Shown here: in pieces, positions 1-12,293 of the stretch
Layout of the letters: every line of letters begins with the position of its first letter
Position numbering within the stretch: the stretch's first letter is position 1
DNA from: Apostichopus japonicus
Taxonomy: Eukaryota; Echinodermata; Holothuroidea; Aspidochirotida; Stichopodidae
Reading direction: 5' to 3'
Assembly: GCF_037975245.1 (NCBI RefSeq)
Contig: NC_092571.1
Span: 6,158,001-6,222,000 of the forward strand
Length of the DNA stretch: 64,000 bases
Notes under the pieces: generated by a model
What the model was told of the DNA's origin: nothing
Database searches by the model: none
What the model saw: only the letters and a program-made list of their open reading frames with translations
Made by a program: the position numbers and the translations under genes

Positions 1-1390
1 GGTACCGCTTATTCGATTGATCTGTATCGCACATTTAATTTATCGGTAACGCACTTTCGATTTTTCGTTTACTCATATTAGATTTATCGGTACCGCACAT
101 TCGATTTATCGGTATCGTACAATCGATTTATCGGTACCGCCCATTCGATTTATCGATACGGCACATTCGAATTATCGTTACCCCACATTCGAGTGATCGG
201 TACCGCACATTCGTTTTATCGGCACCGCACATTCCATTTAATGGTATTACACATTCTATTTAACGGTACCGCACATTCGATTTATCGGTACCGCACATTC
301 GTTTTATCGGTACCGCACATTCCATTGTGCGGTACATTCAAATCAAATGTGCAGTACCGTTAAATCGAATGTGCGGTATCGATCAATCGAATGTGCTGTG
401 CCGTTAAATCGTTGTGCGGAACCGTTGCTTCGAATGTGCTGTACCGATCAATCGAATGTGCGGTACCGATTAATAGAAAGTGCGGTACCGGTAAATAGAA
501 TGAGCGGTACCGATCAATAGAATGTGCGGTACCGTTAAATCGAATGTGTGGTACCGTTTAATAAAATGTGCGGTGCCGTTAAATCGAATGTGCGGAACCG
601 TTGCTTCGAATGTGCGGTACCGATCAATCGAATGTGCGGTACCGATCAATCAAATGTGCGGTACCGTTACTTCGAATGTGCTGTTCCGATGAATTGCCGC
701 GGTACCGATCGATTGAATGTGCTGTACCGATCGATCGAAGGTGCGGTACTTATTAATAGAATGTGCGGTACTGTTAAGTCGAATGTTCAGTACCGTTAAA
801 TCGAATGTGTGGTACGATTAATCGAATGTGCGTTACCGATCAATCGAATGTGTGGTACCGATTAATGGAATGTGCGATACCATTAAATCGAATGTGCTGT
901 ACATTTAAATCAAATTTGCAGAACTGTTGAATAGAAATGCGGTACCAATCAACATAATGTGCTGTACCTGTTAGTAGAATATGCTGTACCGTTAAATCGA
1001 ATGTGCGGTACCGACTAATCGAATGTGCGGTGCCGTTAAATCGAATGTGCGGAACCGTTGCTTCGAATTTGCTGTACCGATCAATCGAATATGCGGTACC
1101 GATTAATAGAAAGTGCGGTACCGTTAAATAGACTGAGCGGTGCCGATCAATAGAATGTGGGGTACCGTTAAATCGATTGGCGGTACCGTTAAATAGAATA
1201 TACGGTATCGATCAATCCAATGTGCGGTACCAATCAATATAATGTGCAGTACCGATTAGTAGAATGTGCAGTACCGTTAAATCGAATGTGCGGTACCGAT
1301 CAATCGAATAAGCGGTACCGTAAATCGAATTGGGCGGTATACCGTTACATAATTGTGCGGTACATTTAAATCGAATGCGATGTAATAACC
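1..1390. repeat. 22-bp minisatellite with internal inversion
   Basis: About 60 diverged tandem units of about 22 bp. Most contain GGTACC followed by GATCAATCGAATGTGC or GTTAAATCGAATGTGC. From base 1 to about 330 the units read in the opposite orientation (GCACATTCGATTTATCGG) and from about 335 onward they read forward, so the array is head-to-head. It begins at or before the window start. Short open frames inside it are by-products of the repeat. Confidence 0.93.
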
Positions 1391-1419
1391 GATGCATGCC
1401 TATATGATATGTACATTAA

Positions 1420-1517
1420 GATATTTAACGCGCGAAAAATGCGCGAAAAATGTTTATTTTAATTTTTCGGGCAAGTCGTTACAGCCCCCAAATAAAATTG
1501 GGTTCCTATACCTATTC
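1420..1517 (-). mobile_element. Fragment of the 4251-4679 hAT-type MITE family
   Basis: Read on the minus strand, this matches the left part of the element at 4251-4679: a TAGGAACCCAATTTTATTTG-like end, then CTGTAACGACTTGCCCGAAA. Only the left part is present, so it is a truncated copy. Confidence 0.7.
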
Positions 1518-2508
1518 ACACTACCCACACGATAACAAACCCTCACATGCACTTCTCTCTATCTCTCACACACACAATTGTACTTTCATCACTGAGAATT
1601 TTGCGTAATTTTGACACGCCATATATTAATTTTGCTCCAGAGGCGTAACGATTTATTTGGGTAACCATGTGCCAATTACGTTTAATTCCAGATTGGCCCT
1701 CAGCAGAGCACACTAGCGTAATGAGATTGTGTTCTTAAACCTTCATGATGATATTAAACTCGTCACTTTTAAACGGAATGTACTGCGTGAACCGTTTTCT
1801 ATAAGCACTGGGCCAGTAACACTACGGGGCTCGGTGTTTCGCCCCGTATCAACCACCTCAGGCCGGCCTTAAGCCGCTCATTTAGTTTGAGCACCTCGAC
1901 AGGAATATCAAACGCAGGTTGTTGGCCAAAACGTTGCTTATACTGTTATAAGAAATTCTCAGTTTCGGTCAAGGTATATACAATGTAAGCGGTTTACATG
2001 TACTTATGCTATACGTTAACAAGGAACAACGCGCTCGTTGTTATATAACGGACAACCCCCACCCCCATAAGGAAGTCACTCAAGTTCTTAATTACGAGCT
2101 CGTGATCATTAGAGGCGGCTAAGGATCAGATCACAAGCTTGCTTTCAGATGACGAGGCTTTCTAATTCTCCCGGTTTTAGAACCTTACAAAGTTGGCCTT
2201 CCTTGGCCCACTAACAAAAGTTGTTTCTTAAGCAAGCACGGATAGGAACGTAAGTATAGGCTTGAACCAAGCTAAACCATTTTCTTCACGGAAGCTTCAT
2301 CAGTAATATAAGATTTAGAAGGCTATAGGGTCAATTTTAGTCGTTAATTTAACTCAAACAATGCAAATGGAAGTGTCTTGTATCTTTACAGGTGTAGCGC
2401 TGTTATTAACTTGAATTCACTTTTGGTAGCAAGGGAAAACCTGGCAGGTATTATGTAGAAGTTAATTTGTAACACAGTTTGGATAACTCGTTTACCATAC
2501 TGCCACCT
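1518..2508. other. Gene-free stretch
   Basis: No coding exon, repeat array or transposon end was recognised here. A short CA/CT-rich patch occurs near 1555-1575. Confidence 0.5.
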
Positions 2509-2516
2509 TTGAAGTA

Positions 2517-3171
2517 CAAGGGCGGCGGAAGCACTTTTAATCTGGGGGGGGGGGGGGCACCGACATCAAAGGGCACTTTGCAGAAATTCGATGGTACTGA
2601 TGCAGCCTTATATTTAGTACCCTTTATAACTCTTATTGTATTATCTTATTTGCGTATACACATCACTCCATCAACGCCCCCCCCCCCCCCCCTCAAGGAA
2701 ATTATGCACACTAGCACTGCAATATCCAATGTGCAAATTGGGAAACAAGGAACAGGTTTTCTTTTGAGACAAGATGAGGTGATATCATGCTTGTTGCTAA
2801 TGTAGGAATCTTCCGAATTAGAGTTTATATCTTGTCAATATCTTAACAATTTTTTTCCATTCGAAATAGCTTTGAGTTTGACCCACAGATATTCATTAAA
2901 AGTCAGGGGCGTAGCCAGGATTTGCAAAGTTGTATGCACGACTATCTGAGCGGAGCGCCACCATCAGTTGGCGCGGAGCGTACAAGAAATTTTTGGTTGT
3001 ACAAACCCCTCAGATGGCTGGAAACGGCCCTTCCCGAGTGTACATTCTGGTTCCCTGGCCTCTTGCTAACTTGAGACACCTAAATTTTTATGTAGAAAAA
3101 GGGCACATTTTTAACCTGAGGAAAAGTGGGGGGCACGTGCCCCCTGTGCCCCCTCGGTTCCGCCGCCCTTG
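2517..3171. mobile_element. Non-autonomous hAT-type element, 655 bp
   Basis: It begins CAAGGGCGGCGGAA and ends with the perfect reverse complement TTCCGCCGCCCTTG. It is flanked by the 8-bp direct repeat TTGAAGTA (2509-2516 and 3172-3179). An 8-bp duplication with CA-starting ends is the hAT signature. It encodes no transposase. Inside are a G run (about 2546), a C run (about 2677) and, from about 2904, a second hAT-like left end (CAGGGGCGTAGCCAGGATTT) followed by the shared hairpin core at about 2947-2985. A second full copy lies at 39542-40190. Confidence 0.92.
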
Positions 3172-3402
3172 TTGAAGTATACTTAAGTACGCTTTTTCCA
3201 TAATCTTCTGTATTTGTCGTTGTAGGAATTTGACCAATTAGAGAGTTGGCGGATTGAACAAACAACACATTAAGGAAATTATCACATGCACTATGAACAA
3301 TCTCTCGCCGGATATATCGGTAGGTATGTTTACTCTTTGAATATTCTCCTTCATTTTATTTAATAAAGCTGAAATTAATGGAGAGCCAAAAATATATATA
3401 TA

Positions 3403-4146
3403 CAGGTGCGTATCCAGGGGGGGCGTTGGGGGCGCGCGCCCCCCGGGTAAGGAAAAGAGGAGCGAAAAAAACAGAAGAAAAAAGGGAAAAGGAGGGGGAA
3501 AAAAGAAAAGGAGGAGAGAAAGGAAAGGAAAAGAAAAAGAAAAAAGAGGGAAAAAGGAGAAAGGAGGGAGTAGAAGATAGCCAAGACCTCGGGAAGAGAA
3601 AGAGGAACAGTCATAGTTAAAGCGCTGATCCCAATTATATACACAGGGTAGCCAGTGACAGATCAAGGATTACGGAGGGGGTGTGCGCCTCACCCTACCC
3701 CTTACACCGACAACTCCATTTTTGACGTTTCCATTTTTCCTCTCTCACTAATGTATCTATATAAATACTATATATGGTCTATCATAACGCGCGTGTGTGT
3801 ATGGAAGCCTTAAACAATTGTACAAATTGTAGTACAATTGTGCTATATGGAACCAACTGTGGCTGGTCTTGAACTCGACCGAGTCGTCGGGGAACATGAC
3901 GCATTTCGGGAAGGGGCGACCGCCCCCCCCCCGAGCAAATTTTCTTTATGACATCGCTAGTAATTTCAAAATAGACAATGCTTAGATGCAGCTTACAAGG
4001 CCTGGGAAGTGTCATTTCCAGCGATCTGAGAGGCATTTTCGGCCAAAATTTTTCTTGTACGCTTCGCGCCAACCCATGGTGGCGCTTCGCTTAGATAGTT
4101 TGCCTACAGGCTTCGCCCCTCCCTTGGCAATTACTCGCTACACGCC
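3403..4146. mobile_element. Decayed hAT-like fragments with homopurine tract
   Basis: A left end CAGGTGCGTATCCAGG occurs at 3403. A hAT-like start CAGTGACAGATCAAGG lies near 3655. The hairpin core is present on the minus strand at about 4059-4100, and a possible right end CGCTACACGCCTG lies near 4138-4150. No matching target duplication was found, so element boundaries are unresolved. 3451-3580 is almost pure A/G on the plus strand. Confidence 0.55.
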
Positions 4147-4250
4147 TGTTCGAATTTGTAAAGCAAAGAGCAGATATAACATCACATCAGTGAGCATTGA
4201 AATGCATGTTCCACATGAACAGCCTCAAAAAAACTGTCTATGTGTGTAGT

Positions 4251-4679
4251 CATAGGCGTAGGAGCCTAATTGGATTTGGGGCTGTAACGACTTGCCCGAA
4301 AAAAAGCCGAAATTTTTTGCGCGCTTTGCGCGCGTTCAACATATCGATGCCAATATCATATAAGCAAGCATCGCTCATTACATTGCATGGCATAGTGTAC
4401 CGCACGGTCCGTGAAAGTTGCACAGTATACCGCCGGATGCTAATGTAAACAACCAAATGTCTTATGTAGATGGAGAAAAAGCATACAGATCCATTTATGT
4501 CAAAACTCTCTTTTACAGTAGTAATGTCGGCCAAGCTTAGAACTTTATTTTAATTACCAAGGAGATAATTTTTAAGCTATTCATTGCTATTTATTTTTCT
4601 TTCAGTAGGTGCCCGAAAAAATGGTTGCGGGGGGGGGGGGGGGCTGCAGCCCCAGCCTCCTACGGGACCTACGCCTATG
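4251..4679 (+). mobile_element. hAT-type MITE, 429 bp
   Basis: Ends are CATAGGCGTAGG and its reverse complement CCTACGCCTATG. A perfect 8-bp target duplication, TGTGTAGT, lies at 4243-4250 and 4680-4687. It contains CTGTAACGACTTGCCCGAAA, a gcgcgctttgcgcgc palindrome and a G run just before the right end. Relatives are at 1420-1517 (minus) and 42198-42535 (plus, right end missing). Confidence 0.93.
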
Positions 4680-4917
4680 TGTGTAGTGTTCGGTTTCGAT
4701 ATACCTGATATCGGAAATATCTGGTATTTATCATTTCCTTCAACCAAGTTTTATAATAGCCATTATAAGAGGTTTAACATTTGTACACCAATAATTAACT
4801 GTGTCTGAATTTTCGAAAATTTCCTCACCAACATTCTTCATCATACTTTCTTCTACTCGTGCAATATTGACCTGTCTATTAGGGGTTGAAGGAGGTTTTT
4901 TCTATATTGTTTGTCCA

Positions 4918-5934
4918 CACTGGCGGATCCAAGGGGGGCAAAGCGGGGGCCATGGCCCCCCAAAGGTGAGCCAAAAAGTGTTTCCGAACATCCGCTAAAT
5001 CATATGATTGGAAATTAACAAAATCGAGAGGAATAGCAGTGGTAGACTAGTCTAAACCTTTTCGTTTTCTGGTTTAAAATTAAATACAGAGCTCCCAACT
5101 GACCCGCAATTCGCGGGAATTAGACCCGCATTCTAACACCCAAACCGGCTGACCCGCACAAGCGTCCGAAAAAACCGCATTGTAATTGTCAAGTATACAT
5201 AAAAAAATTTGCATCAAATTTTGACTTAGCAACCATCATTTCTTTAGCATTTAGCATAATAGAGTATAAAACCTCCTTTACAGCATCATTTGAACCTCAA
5301 ATTAGCCTATATTTCTTTTCATTGGGGCGAGCAGCGAACATTTTCATGCCACGGGAAAGAATGAATTATCACCTATTATTCAATTTATTGATGTTACACA
5401 CAAAAAACTGCATATTTCTCAGAAAATTTTGGGTGACAAAAGCCTTTCTAAGTGCCACCATTTTACATGTAGGCATCACCAGGATTCCAAAAAAAAATCA
5501 AAAGGGGGAGGGGGACACCCCCTCCCCTTATACCCCTCCCCCAGGACGGCGATTCGTGGCATGGACCAGCATTTGCCTTCTCAAGAGTTGGGAGCTATGT
5601 AAATGTATGAGCATGAGGATTTACAGTTTAACACCATTTTTGCAGTTACAGGTTGGTACTTGGTTGTAAGAAATTTATAACCTATTAGAAATAAAATTTC
5701 TTGAGAAAGATGATCCCAACTTTGTTTCATATATATTTTAGAAAATTACACCGGGGAAACATTTTTTAGAAGTAAATTAACATCACCATTGTACACTTTT
5801 GTCGCATCAAATTGCATCTGAGGGCATTCAGCAATAGAAAATTTTCCAAAGACCCCTTTCCCTTAGACCCCTCCCCCATATCACTCTGATGCCACTTTGG
5901 CCCCTCCCAAACAAAGGCCCTGGATCCGCCAGTG
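4918..5934. mobile_element. Non-autonomous hAT-type element, 1017 bp
   Basis: Ends are CACTGGCGGATCCA and TGGATCCGCCAGTG. Flanks TTTGTCCA (4910-4917) and GTTGTCCA (5935-5942) are an 8-bp duplication with one mismatch. The interior has no recognisable transposase, and the 115-codon open frame at 5322-5669 resembles nothing I know. Confidence 0.88.
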
Positions 5935-6083
5935 GTTGTCCATAGATTGAATTTTGTGCAACATTATGGGTATGTTTTGAAGTGATTTTTATTCACGAGA
6001 AATGTGAATTTTCAAATTCTCAACAAATAATGGGCTTAAAACCTTCAAAAGTGGTGGTTTCGGATATTGTGGGCCGTGACGTA

Positions 6084-6382
6084 GAATCACCTAAAAAAGC
6101 AATGATCCATAGGACATGCAATGAGGTCGAACATGATGTGTGACTGGTTACAACCTTCAAAAAGGTTATAGATGGAAAAAAAAACTTTTGGGAAATACTT
6201 GGTTCTCAGGCAAAAGTGTACATCTGGTTGGTCATTTTCAAGCCCGAGAAGTGCCATTTCCGGTGATCTGGGGGGTATCAAAACCAGAAATTTTCTTGTA
6301 CGCTCCGCGCCAACCGATGGTGGCGCTCCGCTTAGATGGTAATTCGCGCCCCCCGGGTTAGAAAATCCTGGATACGCGCCTG
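6084..6382 (-). mobile_element. hAT-like element end with hairpin core
   Basis: It shares about 300 bp with 39170-39474, including GGTCATTTTCAAGCCCGAGA-like sequence, the hairpin core (about 6296-6338) and a right end TCCTGGATACGCGCCTG. No left end or target duplication was found, so it is probably truncated. Confidence 0.7.
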
Positions 6383-6690
6383 ATATAAGCCTACATAAAT
6401 CAAAGAAGGAAAGCACACTGCACACATATCAATATAAGCCCCACATATACTCTCTCTGTATCACACACAATTTATAATATATAATTATTTAACTTAGAAA
6501 AGATTTCGCGTATAGACACTGACTGGAAACATCATTTATGGGTTCTAACAGCAAAATTCTAGGCTCAGTTCCCCCAAGTAATTTCTAATCTCTTTCTCCT
6601 TATATTATACCTCAGGAATTTTATCTCGGAATTCCCAATGTATTTTACTTCGTGAAACAAGAGACAAACTAGCTATATAACAAGCGCGTT

Positions 6691-7735
6691 ATCTGTAATG
6701 GACGTACAGGCAGTGTATACCTGTGTTGCGTGGGCACATTTAATCTGTAATGGACGTACATGCAGTTTTTACCTGTGTTGCGTGGGCACGTTTAATCTGT
6801 AATGGACGTACAGGCAGTTTTTACCTGTGTTGCGTGGGCACGTTTAATCTGTAATGGACGTACAGGCAGTTTTTACCTGTGTTGCGTGGGCGCGTTTAAT
6901 CTGTAATGGACGTACAGACAGTGTTTACCTGTGTTGCGTGGGCGCGTTTAATCTGTAATGGACGTACAGCTGTGACCAACGAGTTTAATGAATCTGGAGA
7001 AACTATTACACAGTAAATACGCGCGTACGCGCGTACCATGTATGGAGGGTCATGTGATGTGTTCCAGGGTGGTACTAATATACTACTCTCCCTATTACGC
7101 ATGATGATTTCACCCAACTAGTACGTAAATGTGTTTGCGTGCTTAGAGCAGCAGATGACACCCGTTACCTAGCAATAACCGTGCCTGTAGCCTAACGTGA
7201 TAGCTATATTCCCGTCGAGCAGCATTAGGCTCTGTTCCATGGAGAATTCCGTGGTTGCACTGAACTAAACATTTCCCCACATTTCCCATTTCTACATTCA
7301 CTTAGAGCAAGTAGTAATAACGTTAGGCCATATGAGACAAAGCTTGCCCCTGGAGCTGTATTAATAAGTAAGATCTATTATGTAGAAGGCCTGCCTTCAT
7401 TCAAGAGAATAAAGTTGAACGTTTGCATATTAGCACTATTTCGTAGGCCTGAAGTACCAGTACCTCCTTATGCCGTTAGTTCCCATGTCCGATCCGTCTT
7501 GGTGCAAATCTTTTACGAAGTCACTAACACTATCCTCGAACTGTTACAGAGAAATATCAGTTTGGTACCACCCTGGAACACATCACATGACCCTCCATAC
7601 ATGGTACGCGCGCACCCAATTGACATGAATCCTCCAGATTCATTTACCTCGTTGGTACAGACAGTGTATACCTGTGTTGCGTGGGCGCGTTTAATCTGTA
7701 ATGGACGTACAGACAGTTTTCACCTGTGTTGAGTG
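6691..7735. repeat. 52-bp minisatellite with inverted flanking arms
   Basis: Six units of exactly 52 bp start at 6691, 6743, 6795, 6847, 6899 and 6951, each with ATCTGTAATGGACGTAC and CCTGTGTTGCGTGGGC. After the array, 6970-7085 (CCAACGAG...CCAGGGTGGTAC) recurs inverted at about 7560-7660. That second arm is followed by about one more minisatellite unit (about 7658-7735), which is in the same orientation as the array. The interior, 7086-7555, holds nothing I recognise. This may be a terminal-inverted-repeat element carrying its own satellite. Confidence 0.8.
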
Positions 7736-7739
7736 GGTC

Positions 7740-10069
7740 CTACTTTAATACACAGTCTCAGTAGACCTGTACATGTCTTTGAGTACAACGTCGGCACCAC
7801 CAGAGCGTGGAGGATTTCACACATTTCAAGGATTTCACACAATACAAGGATTGTTAGTCAATACATATATAGCAGGGCTAAGTATGAATCATAGTTATAT
7901 AGCGTAGTGTGCAGATTATACAGACCCAACTAAATCTATTATGTCTATTTGACATAGGCCTACTGTCAGTTTAACGTGTCGCATATATAGAAGAAACTAT
8001 ATACCGTACGAGATGTACTCATAAGGGGAACATTGTTAAAATAAAGTGTTTTACGTTACGTTATCACCAAGATAGCGTATAGCCGCGTTTCTATGAATAC
8101 CTTTGTGAGTGAGTTTTTCAAGTTTTCCATGTCTTTGCTTATAATGTCAAACATCAACTTGTACCATACATTAATGTAGCCTATAACACTAACCACTTTT
8201 GTTAATAAAAATCAACCACTATAGACTGAGACCTGCGTGTAATCAATTGCTAACCATGCTTATGCAATACCGGTACTTTGTTTATGACATTAGGGGTTAT
8301 TAAATAGGGGTTACCTTGCTTATTACATCAGTGGTTAATTTGCTTATAGCATTATTGTATGAATGTTATTACTTTAGTGGTAGATTTGAATTACAGTAGT
8401 TCTAAGCATTATATTAGTTGCTGAGTATATTACATTAAGTAGGTGATACAATCCTCAACATGGTCATTCTCGCTTCCACTTTTTGTTCCCAGCTGTATTA
8501 CATATTGATGCTTATCGACAATTGAGTTATTGATGTCCCTATCTTATAAATACCATTCAATATTCCATCAATTCAATCAACACGTTATTGCATTGTTGTC
8601 ATGAGTAAATCTAACTTTTCTATCAGAATCTGTATTTCCTTCATTTGGCTGTTTAACTCGAACTCAGTCACCTATTTATCAACGGCATCTGTGTTAATCA
8701 CCGCTCGTCTAATTAAAGCAAGTTTCATTTGCTCTCTGCTTGTTTACGCAGTGTCTTAGTCATTTCGATTAAATATTACATTTGAATCAGTGAAGTTTTA
8801 GTTATTTTCATTTCATACAGTGACTAATAATATAAAAACAACAAACAATAGCACTCCACACCGTTTGTATATTTATTAGAAAAAGTGATCACAAAAGTAA
8901 AAAGTAATAATTCGACAATTTTACAATATTGTCCTTTCAATCTATTTAATTCTATTTTCAACCAATTTACCTGCTCATTTCACTTCATATGTTGATGATA
9001 TCTGAAAATATAGATGTTTAGAGTGACTAGTTACAGTGGTGCTGCAATTAACACAATCGATAGGATTTTAACTATTTCATGTATAGGGATGTTCCCCTTA
9101 AATATTTTGATTTGGTTCTAAGAGTGCAGTTCTACCATGTGGTAAAAGGACATTGCAATTGTAACATGAGCTGTGGACATGACAATGGATTAGGTTCCTA
9201 CTCTAGGACTTATTTTATTATTGTTATTCCAGTCAATTAACTTGAAATTGTTAAATGTCTTAAATACAGCCTTATCATCAATTCATTAATGTTATCGTTA
9301 GTAAATAAATTTAAATGTTTTGAATACATCAATTCATTCAATGTTATCGTTAGTAAAGACATTTAAATTTCTTTAATACATACATACATATCAGTCATTC
9401 GTTTAATGAATGCATTAAATGTCTATAATACATCCACATCATCAAATTTCAGAAAAACTTACTCGAGTACCGAAATCCGCGGTTAAACATTGGAATTGGT
9501 CAGTATTTGACTTACTTAGCAAATACTCGAATATACCATCCGTTGTCTGTAGGATTGGTGAATGCATGGACTAATCTGAAGAAACAACAGTTTGCCGTTT
9601 GCTTAAGCTACGGCGTATATGCTCATAGCCTCAGAGTGTACAAAGGTCCTTGTTAGGATGCTTGCATCTGTACTTCTCATGTATGTTGCAGTGTACAGCT
9701 TTCAACGAGGAGACTATCTGCCTTTGATCAATTATTATGTACTGGAACATTCTGAAACAGTTATGAATAACATCAAGGGTATGTAAATATCAAAGTGATA
9801 TAATTGTTTGTGTTTCTTAAGGAAAAACTTTTATACATCAAACGGAAACGGACTTTAACCGTAACCACGACCTTACAATATGTTTTATTGAAAGGGAATG
9901 CCTTGTCATTGTCTCATATACACCGTACAACGTAACCTACAATAGTAGTGAAAACGTACTTATTCCTGGGTGCTTGGAACTAATCATTGTGCCAAGTTTT
10001 TCACTCTAATGGATACGATTTTTTCGTAACTAAGCTTGTCGACCGACAACTGACGTCTATTGGTTACAC

Positions 10070-10156
<87 letters not shown>

Positions 10157-11300
10157 GTTGTTTTTTTCTTTAAGGATATGGCAAGTATAGTTTCTAATGC
10201 ATAATTTAAATAGTGGTGGCTTCTGCTGTGGACGTCTGATTATCTCTGGAAATGTTTTGATAGCATTTAAAGCAAATTATTATTGGTTTGATTACCATCA
10301 TTTTACCAAACCTATAGCGAGCATTACTCAAACTATGATGACATTGATTGGACTAAGAGATCCTATTAATCTTTTTTAAAGGAACGAAGGTTTATCAGCG
10401 AGTAAGTATTTAAATGAATCCATGATTTTTTTTTCTGCGTTTACAAAACCTACCCAGTATATCACTCCAAATAATATTTCAATCAATCAAACTAAGAACT
10501 CTTCTATAGCTTATTTTACCAAGTAAAGATTTCCCATCCTAATGATTATTAATCATGATAATACAAAAAGTACAACATAAAATAGAACATTAATTTTTCG
10601 GTTTTTCCTTCATTGTTTGAAATGAAAGTTGACTGTATATATTCTGATTAACATTTACTTACATTATCACAAATCATTGTCATATGTCGATCGTAACATT
10701 GCTATGATTAACAATTATATCGTGGTCGATTTTATATACAAATTATTAATGACGTTATTAACGATAATTGTATGGTCAAATTCCTGTCATTGGAGGACCA
10801 ACAATAAGTGCCAGGATGATACAACGATAGAGCGTATACATGTACTGTTGTAACGATATTCGCCATATATTGTAGTAGAGAAACGTATAGAGCGCATACA
10901 TGTACTGTTGTAGCGTTTTAAGACTTAACATGCGTAGGGTGTAACTGTCACCACGCTCAATCTACATCATATCTCCATACACCGCCATAAGCCGTCATCG
11001 GGGTCCTGTGCAAATATCGCTGTTGGAGTTTGTTAACAATATTAGACTATGAATCAAACATCGACTCGATCATCACAGAGATGTGTTACAGGCACAGGTC
11101 TTTTCACACCTCCAAATAAAATAACTTAATTCAATTGTTTATCTCCCTTTCTTAACTTTAGAAAAGAATCTCTAGCCTACTACAACTTGGAGGTCGATCC
11201 CTTAGATTGAACACGTATCGTATGGACTGGATTTAACGTTTGTTCACCTTGTACCAATCTTGAACACACTTCCTAATTTTCGCTCTGGGGACACACCGAG
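7740..11300. other. Gene-free AT-rich stretch
   Basis: No coding exon was recognised. 9250-9440 contains imperfect copies of a TTAAATGT...ATGTTATCGTTAGTAAA motif. A 26-bp direct repeat ending in TACATGTACTGTTGTA occurs near 10830 and 10890. Confidence 0.5.
10072..10156. repeat. (AT)n / (ATA)n microsatellite
   Basis: About 70 bp of uninterrupted AT dinucleotides followed by ATA/TAA trinucleotides. The open frame through it (poly Tyr-Ile) is not a gene. Confidence 0.97.
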
Positions 11301-11306
11301 GACACC

Positions 11307-12293
11307 ATGAGGAGTCTTAATTCTGCGTATGGGGTTGCTGCATGCACCTTGTTGTTGTATTGTATCTTTAACGAACTGGACACGCGTCCATCAACTGAGT
11401 CATCCTCTTTCTCTCCCAACCCACTTCCTCGAACATCGCTTGCACGTTCTTTGTCCCTGAAGCAAGCAACTCAGAGGACAGACACGTTACTGATGTTTAA
11501 TGCTCTTCCTAAGTGTGGATCCAGAACACTTTTGACGTTAGTAAAGATGAATGACGGCTATAGTGAAGGCCGCATAACGGTAAACAGCAACCTAACCAAC
11601 ATACCACGTGAAACTGTCTTTAATGAGGAATCCGCTAAGAATTTCCTGTCCAAGAATCTGAGAAACATACCGGTTACTAAGCCTAGTTTTGTTTACACTC
11701 ATGCCAGATTCGTGGATTTAAGTGAGCACATAGGAAGACCAGTTAAGTATATCAGTGTAATTAGGGAGCCGTTTAGTCGACTTGTATCTGGTTACTACTA
11801 CCGACGTCACCGTGACAAAACAGATCTTACGGACAAAGAGAAACAATGGCGTAGTACCCTGACAGACCTTTCCAATGAGACGTACGATCAATGTGTCCGT
11901 CTAAATCGTTCTGAGTGCACCGGTAAATTTACCGCAATGTCAACCATAGCACATTTTTGCGGGTCGAACCCAAAGTGCAGCACGAATGTAACTTGGGCTT
12001 TACAAAAAGCAAAATGGAACGTTGTGCATTATTTTGATGTAGTGGGTATAATGGAGGACTACACGTCATTTGTGGAGGTTGCTGAATGCATGTTCCCGAG
12101 CTTGCTGAACGGAGCACGTCAAAAGTATCGGGGCTTGCAAAAACAAACCGCCAATATGAAAACACAGGGAAAAGTATATCCATCAAATGAAACACGTCGG
12201 CTCATGACCGAGAAACTTCAGCCTGATAACGACTTTTACAACTTTGTTAAGTACCGATTTTATGAACAGAAACGGAAATCGTGTTCGGGTTAA
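11307..12293 (+). CDS. Uronyl/heparan-sulfate 2-O-sulfotransferase-like protein, intronless
   Basis: A complete 328-residue open frame. Its ATG lies in a good Kozak-like context (acaccATGa). Predicted role: a Golgi type II membrane enzyme moving sulfate from PAPS to the 2-O position of uronic acid in glycosaminoglycans. What is seen: a short cytoplasmic tail and one hydrophobic anchor (about residues 7-22); a Ser/Pro-rich stem; the 5'-phosphosulfate loop PKCGSRT at 68-74; a YTHARF segment with His132 in the place of the family's catalytic His; the 3'-phosphate site IREPFSRLVSGYYYRRH at 152-168; paired cysteines around 197-224 as in UST; and a C-terminal FYNFVKYRFYEQKRK resembling the UST end. 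Five N-glycosylation sequons are present. Length is a little short of vertebrate UST (about 400). The coding frame has no intron, which suggests retroposition or a single-exon family. UST-like is favoured over HS2ST; the exact substrate is inference. Confidence 0.9.
   Translation: MRSLNSAYGVAACTLLLYCIFNELDTRPSTESSSFSPNPLPRTSLARSLSLKQATQRTDTLLMFNALPKCGSRTLLTLVKMNDGYSEGRITVNSNLTNIPRETVFNEESAKNFLSKNLRNIPVTKPSFVYTHARFVDLSEHIGRPVKYISVIREPFSRLVSGYYYRRHRDKTDLTDKEKQWRSTLTDLSNETYDQCVRLNRSECTGKFTAMSTIAHFCGSNPKCSTNVTWALQKAKWNVVHYFDVVGIMEDYTSFVEVAECMFPSLLNGARQKYRGLQKQTANMKTQGKVYPSNETRRLMTEKLQPDNDFYNFVKYRFYEQKRKSCSG

Noticed and set aside
3375-3644. Phe/Leu/Ser-rich minus-strand frame and Lys/Glu-rich plus-strand frame
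   Set aside because: Translations of the homopurine/homopyrimidine tract.
9987-10190. Poly Tyr-Ile open frames here and at 12641-12937
   Set aside because: Translation of AT microsatellites.
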